A stretch of DNA of 64,000 bases from Acanthamoeba lenticulata (Eukaryota; Discosea; Longamoebia; Acanthamoebidae). Shown piece after piece: positions 32,597 to 44,438 of this stretch. The position numbers were made by a program, and so were the translations under genes. The notes below the pieces were generated by a model. The model searched no databases. It was not told the DNA's origin and saw nothing but the letters and a program-made list of their open reading frames with translations. The first letter of the stretch is position 1. Every line of letters begins with the position of its first letter. Where the stretch lies: contig NAVB01000002.1 in the NCBI GenBank assembly GCA_002179805.1, positions 1 to 64,000 on the forward strand, given 5' to 3'.

Positions 32597-35500
32597 ATGA
32601 ACCGGCTTTCGCCGCTCCATCTCGAACATGGCAAGAGTTCCTTCTTCATTGCGCGCGCCGATGACTCGAGATACCAATTTACTGCGATTAAGGCCTCATT
32701 CATTTTGCAAGACAACCCATCGACTTCGATAGACTGCACCGATGACAGTAGAGGGATGCGCTCGATTCTCATTCTGCCCGTGCCGAACGAACCGCCACTG
32801 CCCCCATGCTGCCAGAAGGAGGTCCTGGCTGCAGCCGGCACATCTGCCTCATCCCCACCTTCCTCCACATGCGTCTCTCCTGCCCTCTCGCCGAGGGGCC
32901 ACTCGCCAGAGACTTCTACCTCGACTCCATCGCGAGGCAAATTCGTGCAACTACTCGATCTGTGGGCATCCTACCCAGATCTCTTCTCAGTGTGCAAGAA
33001 ACTGTTCCAAGCGAGCGAAGCTGACGAAGCGCGCGAGCAACAAGCGTCCGCCAGCCTTGACGCGTCTGGTACACAGCCGTTTGCTTGTGCCCTCCATCTC
33101 ACCGTGTAGTAGTCGACAAATCTTCAGGCTAATGCTGTGGTTCTACTCTCTCTACTTCTAGAAGCGGCTCAGCAGAAGAGCGAGAGTCCGCCAGACCTCG
33201 CGGCAACAGCTGCAGAGCCCGCCACCACCAGAGTAGAGGCTGGGCACCACAGCGCCTCGGGCGGCGCGCCCATCCTGATCACCCACCGCGCCAACAACCA
33301 CGCCCTCCTGCCCTCGTCCTCCGCCACGGCCACGTCGTCCTGCTCGTCTTCAGTTGTGCTGCAGCGCCGCCGAAAGCGGCGGCCCCTCGCCGGTGGTCGC
33401 GTCCTCCTGGCCAACAACTTTCACGAGCTCGAGGATTTGGTCGAGGTTGTCGACCCACCACCGCGCTCACGAGGCGCCACTTCGTCGTCGTCTTCATCTT
33501 CATTATCTTCTTCGTCGGAAAACGAGCGACGCAGCGCCACCGAGGGTGAGCGTACGGCCGAGGATGGACCCTTCCCGGCCGCTTCCGACATGCGGCGGCA
33601 CGTCGAAGTGACCGCAGCCGAAATGGCGGAGCTCCGCGCCAAGTACGGGCGCGGCTATGCCTTTGTCGTGTGCGTGTTGACCCGCCTGCGCGCGGGCGGC
33701 CGCGGACGGGAGCCCAGCGAGAGCGAGAGCGACATCAGCTCCGAGGGTGAGGAGGAAGCGCGCGAGCGCATCCGGCGGAATGCGCACAAGGCCGCAGCCG
33801 CACCGCAGCCCCGCTCTGCCGCCACCGCCGCCGCTGCTCAACCGGCTTCCGACGAGATTGTCGCCACAGCCTCCGGAGCTCCGGCTTTCAGCGAAGCAGA
33901 AGAAGGCGATGATGCCGAGGCCGAGAGCCTGCGCCGGGGAGACTCTGGTGACGCGGTGCAGCGGCCGATGCCAGCCGAGACGGAGGCCGAGACCAAGAAC
34001 GAAGTGGCGCGCACGCCAGAGGTGAAGACCACGCCGCTGCTGCACTCCTACGACGTCTCCCACATCGACGTGCGACGACGATTGTTCCTCACAAAAGGAG
34101 GGGACCACGACCTCTTGCCGTCAGACCACCAGCCCTCGCAGGGCGTGGGTGTCGGCCGAGATGACAACGACGACAAGGACAAGGACAACGACGACAACAA
34201 CAAAAATGGTGATAATAATGACGGAGGTGATGACCTGCCACAGCTGGCCAGCTCCGAGCAGCGCCTTGACGTCGACGATACACCAGCAGCGGTGTCGGGC
34301 ATACGCGAACGGCGCGCAACGGTGGATGACAGCGAGCTCAAGCGGCAGGTGGAGCGCAAGATTCGGGAACGGATTGAGAGCGAGGGGCTGCGCCAGAGTG
34401 GCGGCCACTACTCCACGCCGCTGCAGTCACCCTTATCCTCATCGTTGTCTTCTTCGTCTGTGACGCTAACGCTGTCCTCCTCGTCATCGTCAATCCCGCT
34501 GACGCGCTCGCTCGACCAGTCGGGGACGTTGATGTCCCGCTTGTCGTCATCGCACTCGTCCATGCCCACAACGCGCCTTGAGGGCGGCGAGCAAGAGAGC
34601 GAAACGGCCGAGTCCGCCGTCGTCTCGCCGCTGCTGACGCCCTCTTTGAGCCGCAGCCTCTCGGTCTCGCCCGACCCCGAGCGCGACGGCGCTGGTGACG
34701 ACCTCACCCAGCAGATCCTCGCCGTACGCCCCTTTCCCTTTTGCCGCTTTCGTTGTTTGCTCTGTTCACTGAATCCTCCCTAATGCAGGCTTTGGCGCCA
34801 ATTGATGAGGAGCCCGACGAGGACGAGCTCCGCCTCATGGAGCTGAAGCGCGCACACGGCAATGGTTCGGCCTATCCGCCAACGCGCGTTACGGCAGCAC
34901 GTCAAGGCCGTGAGCTCAGCCTAACATTTCCTTTCTTTCTCTGCAGAGATCGAGGAGGAAGTCGGGTTCTCGCTGACGTCGCCGCAGCCCAAAAATTTTG
35001 CACACCATCTGGAAAAGATCTACAGCTCACTGGAGCAAGTGGACGCGGCCGTCCTCTTTCCAACAGAGCAGGAGCGCGCCATGATGTACGGCGCTCACTG
35101 CCTCTGTCGTGTCATCGTTGTTTCTATTGACGCCGTATGGGCAGGGACTACGAGAATCGGATCAAGCGGGGCGTGGAGCGACGGGCCAAGGAGCGTGAGG
35201 AACGACTGAACATGATGATGGCCGGCTACAAGCGCGTGCTCGGCATGGCCGAGGACGAGGACGACGACGCCGAGGCCGAGAATAACACTGTGGGCCAACA
35301 AGACCAAACTGCTGGCGACGACACACACCCGCTCCGCAGGCTGCAGCACGCCGACGAGCCCGATGGCGAGGCTGAGCCTGAAGCAAAGACGCGTAACGAT
35401 GACAATGGCGATGACGGTGGCCAGCAAGCGGCGCCGGGCGCCGACGCGAAGGAGCTGTGGTTTGAAGACATCGACAACTGTCCCGTTGACAACGACCTGA

Positions 35501-38500
35501 ACTCGAAGACGCGCGAGCTGTTTGACAAACGCCGTTCGGAGCGGCGCCGACGACGCAAGAGCGTTCTCCGCAAGCGCCTCACCCAAAGCCGCGACCGCAA
35601 TGGTGCTGATGCTGACGTCAGCAGCGACGCCCAGACCGGCAGCGGTGGTGGTGGCGGCGGAGGCAAGCGCCGCGAGAAGGTGGTGGTCTTGCTGGCCTTT
35701 AAGCACCCGACGGCGCGCGACGGCCGCTTGTTCGTGCCAATCTCGCGGCTCGCCCGCCCGCTCGACGGCAGCGACGAGGCCAGCACCGGCCTTAACGTTG
35801 AACTGCGGCCAACTACCACCACCACCATCTATTCTGTAAATACGGAGGAGGCGGCGGGCGAGTCTCTGGACCAGCGCTTCGCCACGTACTACATCCGCTC
35901 GCGGCGCGCCCGCAAGCAGGCCGAGGCCGACGCACACGAGGTAGTAATGCACCCCTCGATCTCGTCGTTGGTTTGGGGCAAGCCTGCGTCATGGCCAAAC
36001 TGTTGTGCAATTGATTGATGGATGGATTGGGTGTTGTTCTTCCAGAAATCCCGAACCATGACAGAGACGGAGGAGCTGGCCTGGCACCACTTGGCCAACC
36101 TACTCGTCCTCTACGAGCGCAGTACCCACCTCGCCCTTTCTAGAAGAGCTTCACTTTTTGAATTCAACACAATCTGCTGATACTATTTCTGATTATTCAA
36201 CGATGCTCTTTCTCGCAGAGGTGATAACCAAGGACGAGTACGAGCTGCGCCGCTCGCTGATCGCCAACTCGTTCAACTCCACGCGGCTCGCCGCGCCCGG
36301 CCCTCTCCCGGCCTCCATCCTCGCGTCGCCGCTTCTTGTCCCGCTCTCCCGACCTCCTCCCCCGCCCCGTACGCCTCGATGCCGTCGCCCCAAAACCTTC
36401 CTCCATCTCTCTCCCCTCCACGGCCGTGCCCGGCGGCTGCGACCGCAACGCACGCATTGACGCTGATGGTGCCGTGCCTCTCTGCGCAGAGAGCGACGAG
36501 TCAGAGCAAAGCGATGCGGACGAAGCGGAAGAGGAAGAGGGCGACGAAGGGTCAGGTGGTAACAAGCCCACGCACGGCCTCCCGCCCACCTTCTGGAGCC
36601 AGCTCCGCCTGCCCAAGCTCGAGGAGGACCGCTTCCCCACGAAACTCGTACTTGCTTTCTCCCCCCGCCATCTTCCATGAAAGTCTTGAGCCTCCTCATC
36701 TCCTCACCATCGTCGTCATCACAGGGGCCGGTGTACGAGCTGCGGCGGATGCAGCTCGAGGCCCCAAAGCCAGGGACTTCCGACTTGCACTTGTGTATGT
36801 CATATCAAGCAGTTTATTTATCATCAAAATTGTATTCGTTTTATTTATTTATTTTTTATTGTAAATTTTGTTCATGTATTTTTGTAAAAAAAAATATTCA
36901 TTTATTGATTTCCATTTTGTTTATTTGTTTATTTATTAATTGTAAAAATGCAGTGATCTCGGAGGCGAGCGACGCGCTGCAGCGGCTGCTGAAGGAGAAC
37001 AGTCGGCGAATGAAGCCGCTGGCGCGAGAGAGCAACAGCGCCGCCGGACGGGCGGCCGTGGAGCGGCAGGAGGAGGCCTACCGGCGCATCCTACGCCTCG
37101 CGCCCACGCACGCGTTTGCGCTGTACAGCTACGCCAGGTTCCTGGCCAACGTGCGACGCGATGACATCGCGGCCGATCGACACTTCAGGCTGGCCCTGAA
37201 GGCGAGCCCCTTCAGCCCGGAGCTGCTGGCCACCTACGCCCACTTTCTCGAGCGGCGGATGCGCGACCTGCCCAAGGCCCATCGATTCTACCGACGGGCC
37301 TATTTTGTCGACCGCCGCAACGCCGACGTCGTGGGCGCCTATGCCATGTTTCAGCACCGCATGCTGCAGGACTATCGCGCGGCCGAGCGCCTGTTCAAGC
37401 AGGCCCTCGCGCTCGACCACGAGAACGTCAACCTCGTCGGCTACTACGGCCTCTTCCTCCAGAAGGCCAAGAAGGACCGGGCAGGCAGGTGAGTCGAAAC
37501 GGAACTGGAATGTCTGGCACGCACGTCGTCGTTGGCTTACATTCTTGAACTTTTTCCTTGTTAGTGAAATGTACTTCAGGAAGGCGTTGGAGTTGTCGCG
37601 CGGGCGCAAAAACCTGCACGCCTTCTGGAAGATCAAGCTCAAGGAGCTCAAGGCCGAGATGCGCGAAGCGCGCGACCGGCGGCGGCACACGCGCTCGCTC
37701 TCGTGGCAGCAGAGCGAGGAGTGCAGCAGCGGCGCCAGCGCCAGCGACAATGAAGAAGAGGAGGACAACAATCATCATGGCGACTCGTCGGCGCGCCAGG
37801 CCCGGCGCGCTCGCAGCCGCTCGGCTCAGGCCACGCCGGTGTCGCGCGACAACAGGCGCGGCGCCGGTGACGCGGCTGGCGACAGCAACGAGTTGATCTC
37901 GCTGCAGGACAAGACGGCGCTCGAGCAGTTCCTGCACGAGTTGTTTGATCTCGACGAGCGCAACGAGCGCGCGCGCCTCGAGGGCCGTCTCACCGCGTCG
38001 CCCCCGCCGGACAAGGCCGGCACGGCGCTGGCCCAGACACTGCTGCGACGCGCCATGGGCCGCTCCGTGTTCTGCCGCGTGCTCAACCAACAGCGCGCCA
38101 AGGTGCGTTCAATCTCGATGTCTGCCTCGTTAGCTGGTCCTTATGTCTCACATCGCGCGGCGGCGGACGGCCAGAGGACGCGCATGGGCGAGCCCGCCTT
38201 TGGGACGCTGTGCCGGCTGGTCCGCGTGGGCCTGGACGAATGCAACGCCGCTGGCGACTTTGAGTCGACGCGCGCCCTCATGCACCTGGCCTCCACCTTT
38301 TACACCACCGCCTCTTCGGCAACCACGGCCTCCTCGTCCTCGCTCACCGCCACCGCCACCGGCTCGTCTTCGCCGGCGCCGCTCGCGTCGTCGCAGAGGT
38401 GCGTCGGAAGGGCCTTCCCGCGGGCTCGAGGCGGGCATTGCTCACATGTGGCGGCGGCGGCGGCGATGCGCAGCTGGACGAGTGGGACCACGAACCATGG

Positions 38501-39265
38501 GGGGTCGCCGAGCAAGCGGGAGGTGGTGTACCTGCGACAGCGCGTCGAGGATGCGCCCATCTGGACCAACGACGCCTTCTGGACCTTCCTCTTCTCCGGT
38601 ACGCACACGTGCCTTCTCTGAGAGATCACCCCCTCCCCCTTGTGCAGACTGGCTCACTCGGGGCGGGCGATCCATTCCACCAGAGCTCGTCTGCAAGGAG
38701 CGGGCCAAGATCCAGAAGGTCCTCACGCCTGTCTCTTCCAGGCACGTATTTCCCGTATCATAAAAAGATTGCTGCTTTATTAATTTTCGGGTATTTGTTG
38801 GGGACAGCCGTTCGTTGTTGTCGCCTCGACGACTGCTGTCGCGAACGGCGGCGTCGCCGCAGCAGCGCGACGACTCGCGTGAGGTCGTTGGCCTGCTCGC
38901 CAGTTTTGGTGCGTGTCCTCATGGGTTCTCTGGTTGCTGGTGATGATAGTGACGATGGTGATGGTCATGGAGGTAATGGATCATGCCTGCTCACTTCGGG
39001 TGATGCAGCACACTCGATGTTGAACGTCGGAGTGGACGAGGCCAAGGCCATGAGCTTTGTGGAGATGATGTGCCGCCTCCACAGCCTGCCCTTCCGCCAG
39101 CAGGCCCTCTCGGCTTTCCTCGTACTTGGCCCTCCATCCACCTCTTGCTGCATTGCAACCGGCGCTCACATGCACGCGTGGGCCACTGGGAGTCGTGCCA
39201 CCTGCGATCAGGGCTTGTCTTCGGCCGAAGGCGACGGGGCCCTCCACCGACCAAACGAGGCCTGA
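32597..39265 (+). CDS. Large TPR/HAT-type repeat protein with SBF2/KIAA0513-like C-terminal region
   Basis: Multi-exon gene. Exon 1 is 32597-33068 and exon 2 starts at 33162 (phase 1 matches, joining ...LDAS to EAAQQKSES). The N-terminal half is low-complexity: Ser runs, acidic blocks and an Asp/Asn-rich stretch near 34170-34230. Near 37000-37600 lies a run of TPR/HAT-like helical pairs: EEAYRRILRLAPTHAFALYS, FRLALKASPFSPELLATYAH, FYRRAYFVDRRNADVVGAYA and RLFKQALALDHENVNLVGYY. The C-terminal part (37900-39130) has the spacing of the SBF2/KIAA0513-type region: FGTLCRLVRVGLDECNAAGD, then LRQRVEDAPIWTNDAFWTFL and SMLNVGVDEAKAMSFVEMM. I end it with a short exon 39212-39265 (GLSSAEGDG...), phase 0. 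Role unknown; a scaffold or trafficking function is a guess. The first ATG and several small exons are uncertain. Confidence 0.6.
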
Positions 39266-39423
39266 AGAAAGAGAGAAACGAGATGAGGACGAGGACGTGT
39301 ATTGTACACAGGATAGAAGAGAGTTCCCAAGCGATAACGATGAGTTTTTTATTTTTATTATTAACTGCTTTTGATTGGATGCCTGCAGGCTGTCTGTTCG
39401 ATCGAACAAGAGCGCGCGTGCGC

Positions 39424-40602
39424 TCAGGGACAGCCGTGGTCGCGGGCCCACTGGAGCGCGGCCTTATGGCCGGCGGCTGTGGCGGCCGCGGTGGTGGACT
39501 TGTCCCACGGGCAGCCCTGCTCGTGGGCCCACTGGAGGAGCTCGAGGTGGCCCCCGCGCGCGGCGCTGGCGCAGGTGCGCGCGTCCCACGGGCAGTTCTG
39601 CTCGTGGGCCCACTGGAGGAGCTCGAGGTGGCCGCCCTCGGCCGCGCGGGACGTCGTGTCGGCGTCCCACGGGCAGCCCTGCTCGCGGGCCCACTGGAGG
39701 ACCTCGAGGTGGCCTCCGCGCGCGGCCTCGGCGCAGGTCCACTTGTCCCACGGGCAGCCCTGGAGGCGCGCCCACTGGAGGAGCGCGAGGTGGCCGCCGT
39801 CGGCCGCGCGCGTGCAGGTCAGCTTGTCCCACGGGCAGCCCTTCGAGCGAGCCCATTGGAGGACGTCGAGGTGGCCGCCCTTGGCCGCGTAGGAGCAGGT
39901 GAGCTCGCTCCACGGGCAGTTCTGCGAGCGGAGCCACTGGAGCACGGCGAGGTGGCCGGCGGCGGCGGCCTGGTGGCAGGCCCACTCGTCCCACGGGCAG
40001 CCCTGGACCTTGGCCCACTTGAGCAGGTCCAAGTGGCCGCCCTCGGCCGCCTTGGCGCAGGTCCACACGTTCCACGGGCAGCCCTGCGCGCGCAGCCACT
40101 TGAGCAGGTCGAGATGGCCGTGGCGCGCCGCGGCGGCCGAGGTCTGCTCGGTCAGCGGGCAGCCGCTCTGGCGAGCCCACTGCACGACCGACAGCCAGCC
40201 CTTGCCCGCGGCCACGGCGCAGTAGTCGCGCGTCGCCCGAGCCGCGAGCCGCAGCAGCCGCGGGCCGGGGGCGGGCCCCGTAGTCGCCGCGACCACGGGG
40301 GGAGGCAGGAGCAGGGCTTGGTGCCACTGACGTGAGACGGCGCGGCACGCGGGCAGGGCGGCGCGGTCGACGTGGCTCAGGATGAGGGTCACGAGCTCCA
40401 CCATCAGGTCCTCCACCGTCGTTCTTGTGGCTTCTTCCTCTTCCTCTTCTGCTGGAGATGTCGCGTTCGGGTCAGTGGTCACGTCGTCGCCCTTTTTTTG
40501 TTTTTTGTGGGCGAAGGGCGAGGGACCACCACCACGCTCGGGCGTCAGGAGGCGCTTCCCACTGCTGCTGAAGTTGGACGACGAGGCGGCTTCTTCCATC
40601 AT
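39424..40602 (-). CDS. F-box/ankyrin-repeat protein of the GCPWD type, intronless (392 aa)
   Basis: Single exon with ATG at 40602. Residues 1-60 are Ser/Lys/Glu-rich and include a possible nuclear signal (HKKQKKGDD). An F-box-like helix set follows: VEDLMVELVTLILSHVDRAA then ACRAVSRQWHQAL. Residues about 125-392 are ten ankyrin-type repeats of 27 residues, each with a GGHLDLLKWA core and a GC-P-W-D ending. F-box proteins dock onto SKP1-Cullin ubiquitin ligases through the F-box and choose substrates through the repeats. This short 'GCPW' repeat style is typical of amoebae and of the giant DNA viruses that infect them. The gene is antisense and tail-to-tail with the TPR/SBF2-like gene. Its lack of introns contrasts with its neighbours and may reflect transfer. 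Confidence 0.85.
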   Translation of the reverse strand: MMEEAASSSNFSSSGKRLLTPERGGGPSPFAHKKQKKGDDVTTDPNATSPAEEEEEEATRTTVEDLMVELVTLILSHVDRAALPACRAVSRQWHQALLLPPPVVAATTGPAPGPRLLRLAARATRDYCAVAAGKGWLSVVQWARQSGCPLTEQTSAAAARHGHLDLLKWLRAQGCPWNVWTCAKAAEGGHLDLLKWAKVQGCPWDEWACHQAAAAGHLAVLQWLRSQNCPWSELTCSYAAKGGHLDVLQWARSKGCPWDKLTCTRAADGGHLALLQWARLQGCPWDKWTCAEAARGGHLEVLQWAREQGCPWDADTTSRAAEGGHLELLQWAHEQNCPWDARTCASAARGGHLELLQWAHEQGCPWDKSTTAAATAAGHKAALQWARDHGCP

Positions 40603-41032
40603 CTCGTTGTGGTCGTGTTATTGTGTCCCTCTGCCGAACCGCAGCGCAATAGTCGCCTCGTGTGTGGTGCTTCTTGGTTTGTGGTTTTTGTGCAAATGAA
40701 CCGCTTTTTTCCAGCTTTGTTATTTTCTGTCGTTTTCTCTCTTCCTCGAATTCTTTCTCTTCCGCTCTTCTGCCTGGCCCAACGGGGCACAGTAAGAGCA
40801 CATGGCACGCTATGCCGGAAGAGGCTGCCCCAAGAGCAGCGAAGTTAAGTCTACTAGAAACAAGCTTGGTCTGGCCACGAACCATGCTGTCTGGGCCAGC
40901 CATTTTTCTTTATTAAATAAAACCAAAAAGCAAAAATAACTGCCGTTTTCTTCTCGCCGAAGACCGCAGCCGCTCGCCCCTCTGCGCCGTCTCCGCTCGG
41001 CCAACGAAGCAGCATACCGCTTCTCGCGGCTC
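40603..41032. promoter_or_regulatory. Divergent intergenic region
   Basis: 430 bp between the F-box gene (minus) and gamma-glutamyltransferase (plus). It must contain both promoters. It also contains a possible small structured RNA, listed separately. Confidence 0.4.
40774..40907 (+). ncRNA. Possible small structured RNA with a 5S-rRNA-like box (speculative)
   Basis: AGCAGCGAAGTTAAG at 40835-40849 matches the conserved core of eukaryotic 5S rRNA. CTGGCCCA (40774-40781) and TGGGCCAG (40892-40899) are perfectly complementary and would close a stem about 126 nt long. Inside, GGGGCA/TGCCCC and GGCA/TGCC can also pair. An ATTTTTC run follows at once, as in RNA polymerase III terminators. Against this, the 5S-like box is too far from the 5' end for a normal 5S fold and the rest matches poorly. 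It could be a degenerate 5S copy, another pol III RNA, or chance. Confidence 0.25.
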
Positions 41033-44000
41033 ATGAACGAAAGCGAACCGTTGCTCTTTGCCCAGAGGAATAAGATGCTGAGCTCGGCCCGGGAAATCGA
41101 TGCAGAGAACCAATCGTTAATCGATTACCAAAGCGTGAGCAGGCGGAAGAAGATCGTCTTTGCCGTCATTGGGGCGGCCATCGCCGTCGCCATCCTGGTG
41201 TGCCTGGTGCTGGGCGTTTTGTGGGCCGTTGGTGACTTTGACGGTGGTGGAAACAACAGCCCTTCGCCCTCACCCACTGCACCGCTACCCTCCCCGTCGG
41301 CATCGCCGGCACCCGACGGCGGTAAACCCTCATTGATTTTATTTATTCATTAATTGATTTAAATTGCTAATTACATTTTCGTTTATTTATTTATTTGTTT
41401 TTTGCAGCCTTTATCCAAGTGCGAGAGGCCGCGATTGCCACCGAGAACGAGCGGTGCTCGATCATTGGCAAGCAGGTGCGCCCTCCAACCCGCTCGCGTC
41501 GCTCATACCGTCCTCGACGTGATGACGAGGCCTCTCCCGCCTCATGCGCGTGGGTGGGCGTGGTGGGCAGATCATGCAAGACAAGGGCGGCAACGCCGTG
41601 GATGCCGCCATCGCGGCCAACCTGTGCGTGGGCGTCCTGCACAACTTCGCCTCTGGCATCGGTGGCGGCGGCGTGATGGTGTACGTCTTTCTTTCTTTCT
41701 TTCATTCTTTCTTTCTTGAATTTTTATGTATTTATTGATGAATTGTTCTGACCTCGTCTGCAGGATCCGGACGGCCGACGGCAAGTCGGTCATGCTCGAC
41801 TTCCGCGAGGTGGCGCCCGCTGCCTCCACCGCCGACATGTTTGTCGGCAAGCCGGGCCTCAGGTGCGCGCCCCCGCGGTCTGTTGAAGAAGAAGAAGAAG
41901 AAGGCTCACATCAGCGGTGGCCAGCACGGTCGGGGGGATGGCCGTCGCCGTGCCGGGCGAGCTGGCGGGCCTCGAGTACGCCTGGCGCCACTACGGCTCG
42001 GGCAAGGTGGTCTGGTCCGACCTCGTCACGCCGTCGGCCCAGCTCGCGCGCAACTTCACCGTCGGCGACCTGCTCGCCAAGCGGATCGAGGTGCCTTTTC
42101 CTCATCTTCTTTTCTCTCTTTTTCTTTTTCTTCTTGCTAAGTGTCTCGTGGCGCCACGCACAGACCTATCTGGGCGCCATTCTGAACGACACGGGCCTGG
42201 CCTCGGTCTACGCGCCCAACGGCGTGCCGCTCAAGGCCGGCGAATCGTACGACGCGTCCCTCCCTCGCGCTTGGCCTGTTGAGTTCACGAGCGCTTCGGC
42301 GTCCTGACGGGCCGGACGGGCCACAGGGCGTCAAACGTCAAGCTGGCCGAGACGCTTCAGACCGTGGCCGACGAGGGCGTGCAGGCGTTCTATGACCCCA
42401 ACTCGACGCTGGCGCAGAACCTGATCCGCGACATCCAGGCCAAGGGCGGCATCATGACCCTCGACGACCTGGCGGCCTATTACTACAACAACGCCGTCAA
42501 GGTGCTGCTCCCCTTTCGAGACGTTGTCGTCGTCGCCAGCGCTGACGCTCGTCTCTTCCTCCTCCCCGTGCAGGAGCGCGAGCCGGTGAGCAACTTTTAC
42601 CAGGGCTTCCAGGTCATCAGCTCGGCGCCGCCCTTTGGCGGCCTGTGCGTCCTGCAGGCCCTCAACCTGCTCGAGCTCTACAACCTGCCCCTCATGGGTC
42701 CGTGCATTCCGTGCATTCCATCCGTGCATGCCAGGCGTGCCAGACGTGCTGACATGGCGGCTGCGCAGGGCCGAGCTCCCCCGAGTCCTACCACTTGCTG
42801 AGCGAAGCCCTCAGCTTTGCCTTTGCCGACCGGATGGCCCTGGGCGACCCGGCCTTTGTCAATCTGACCCTCGCCATACCGGCCATGGTACGTACTCACA
42901 CACGTGTGTTGCGGGCTTTCGGCCGCGAGTGCACTCACGTGGTGTGGTGGCGCCAGATGGGCAAGGAGCACGCGGCGAAGCTGCGGAGCAAGATCAAGCT
43001 CAACGCCACCTTCCCCTACCAGTACTACGAGGTGCTCTATATTTTTTTTTTATAATTAGATTTATAATTGGATTAATATATTATTTTACAGAATTTTAAT
43101 TATATTAAAATTGTTTATTTTAAATATTTTTTAAAATACAGGACCTCGTCAACTTCACGGCGCCGATCGAGGACGCCGGCACGACGCACGTGTCGGTCAT
43201 CGACAAGCAGCGCAACGCCGTCTCGCTGACCTCGACCGTCAACCTGGTGTTCGGGGCCAAGTTCCTGTCGCCCTCTACCGGCGTCGTGCTCAACAATGAG
43301 GTCTGCTCTCCTCTCCTTCGACCTCTTGTGGATGATGGCGATCATGATGATGACGATGATGGTGACGATCACGACGGGGACAGATGGACGACTTCTCGAC
43401 GCCCAACACGTCCAACGCGTTCAACCTGCCGCCGTCCAAGGCCAACTTCATCGGTCGGCCCCCTCTCCCCCTGACTCGCTCGCGCTGCTGCTGCTGCTGA
43501 CGTTGGGCGTGTGGACAGTGCCGGGCAAGCGGCCGCTGTCGTCGATGTCGCCCACGATCGTCACCAAGGACGGGCAGGTCTACCTCGTGGTGGGCGCTTC
43601 CGGCGGCTCGCGCATCATCACCGCCACGCTTCAGGCACGTTCAAGACTGGTCTTTTGCACACACGCCTTTACCCGCGAGTCAGTAAGCCACGCGTGTGAA
43701 GCGGACAAGCCTGAACGTGACCGCGTGCGCAGGCGCTGCTCCGCGTGGTGGCGCATAAGCAGAGCGTGTGGGAGGCCGTCTCGGCGCCTCGCCTGCACAA
43801 CCAGCTGCTGCCGCCCTACGTCTACACGGAGGCCGCCTTCCCGCAGGGCATCACCGAGTACCTGCGACGCATCGGGCACGATGTACGAATCGAGAACATG
43901 AACGGTCGATCATATGTTTCAAGCATAATGTGGGACTGACCGGTCTCGCTTGCAGATGGCCTTCATGGAGGAGATCGGCGTGGTGGCGGCGGTGCAGCTG

Positions 44001-44066
44001 GCCGACGACGGCTTCCTCTACGCGGCGTCGGACCCGCGCAAGCTGGGCAGGCCCGCTGGATTCTGA
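41033..44066 (+). CDS. Gamma-glutamyltransferase, membrane-anchored
   Basis: Extracytoplasmic enzyme that cleaves glutathione and transfers the gamma-glutamyl group; it self-cleaves into two subunits at a Thr. Residues 1-40 are cytosolic ([15 protein letters not shown]...SRRKK). A type II anchor follows ([20 protein letters not shown]), then a Ser/Pro stalk. The large-subunit signature is visible ([20 protein letters not shown], then FASGIGGGG). The small subunit begins at the [19 protein letters not shown] segment (about 43183-43240), whose first Thr of TTHVS is the expected nucleophile. [10 protein letters not shown] and [12 protein letters not shown] follow, as in the family's gamma-glutamate and oxyanion region. 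About 13 exons. One intron (41681-41762) contains a CTTT microsatellite. The stop is at 44064-44066. Confidence 0.93.
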
Positions 44067-44438
44067 GTCGAGTCGAGGAAGTACAAGGCATCATTTGCTC
44101 TACCGGTTGTGGCTTTTTTTTTATTTTATTTTTTAATTTTTTTTATTGGGCTGCTTTGAACTTCAAATCACCAATCAACGGGCAGCCGTAGGTGTGCTCC
44201 ACCACGAGGTAAGCGTCCATCGCGCCGAGGGCGATTGTAAGGAGGCGACGTTAACATGCCATGGCGTGCACGCCCACAGGTGCCCTCTACCGTGATTCCA
44301 GTAGTGCAAGGGGAAAAGAGGAAAGTAAGTTACACCCACTCTTGCCCCAGCCCAGTTCCATGAGCTTTTTTTGTGCCACTCTTGTAAAACCATCGATGTT
44401 CAGCTCTTCTTTTATTGTCCTGAGCATATTTACAGCAT
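44067..44438. other. Convergent intergenic region with a copy of the P450 3'-end motif
   Basis: 370 bp between the gamma-glutamyltransferase stop and the metalloprotease stop (convergent genes). It starts with a T-rich tract. At 44141-44186 it holds a near copy of the end of the P450 gene 7.4 kb away, listed as a repeat. No other gene is seen. Confidence 0.5.
44141..44186 (-). repeat. Imperfect copy of the P450nor-like gene's 3' end and poly(A) signal
   Basis: On the minus strand this reads CTGCCCGTTGATTGGTGA, then a spacer, then GCAGCCCAATAAAA. The P450 gene ends CTGCCCGTTGTTTGGTGA with a similar spacer and GCAGCCCAATAAAA (51514-51556). Only the spacer and a few bases differ. It encodes LPVDW-stop against LPVVW-stop. 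It may be the remnant of a duplicated P450 gene or a shared 3' processing element. Confidence 0.6.

Noticed and set aside
39070..40335. 421-codon plus-strand frame over the F-box/ankyrin gene
   Set aside because: It only reflects the ankyrin repeats read backwards (GPLEELEVA repeats). The minus strand gives perfect ankyrin units.
41681..41715. CTTT microsatellite as a possible mobile-element end
   Set aside because: Simple repeat inside a gamma-glutamyltransferase intron; no target-site duplication or open frame nearby.
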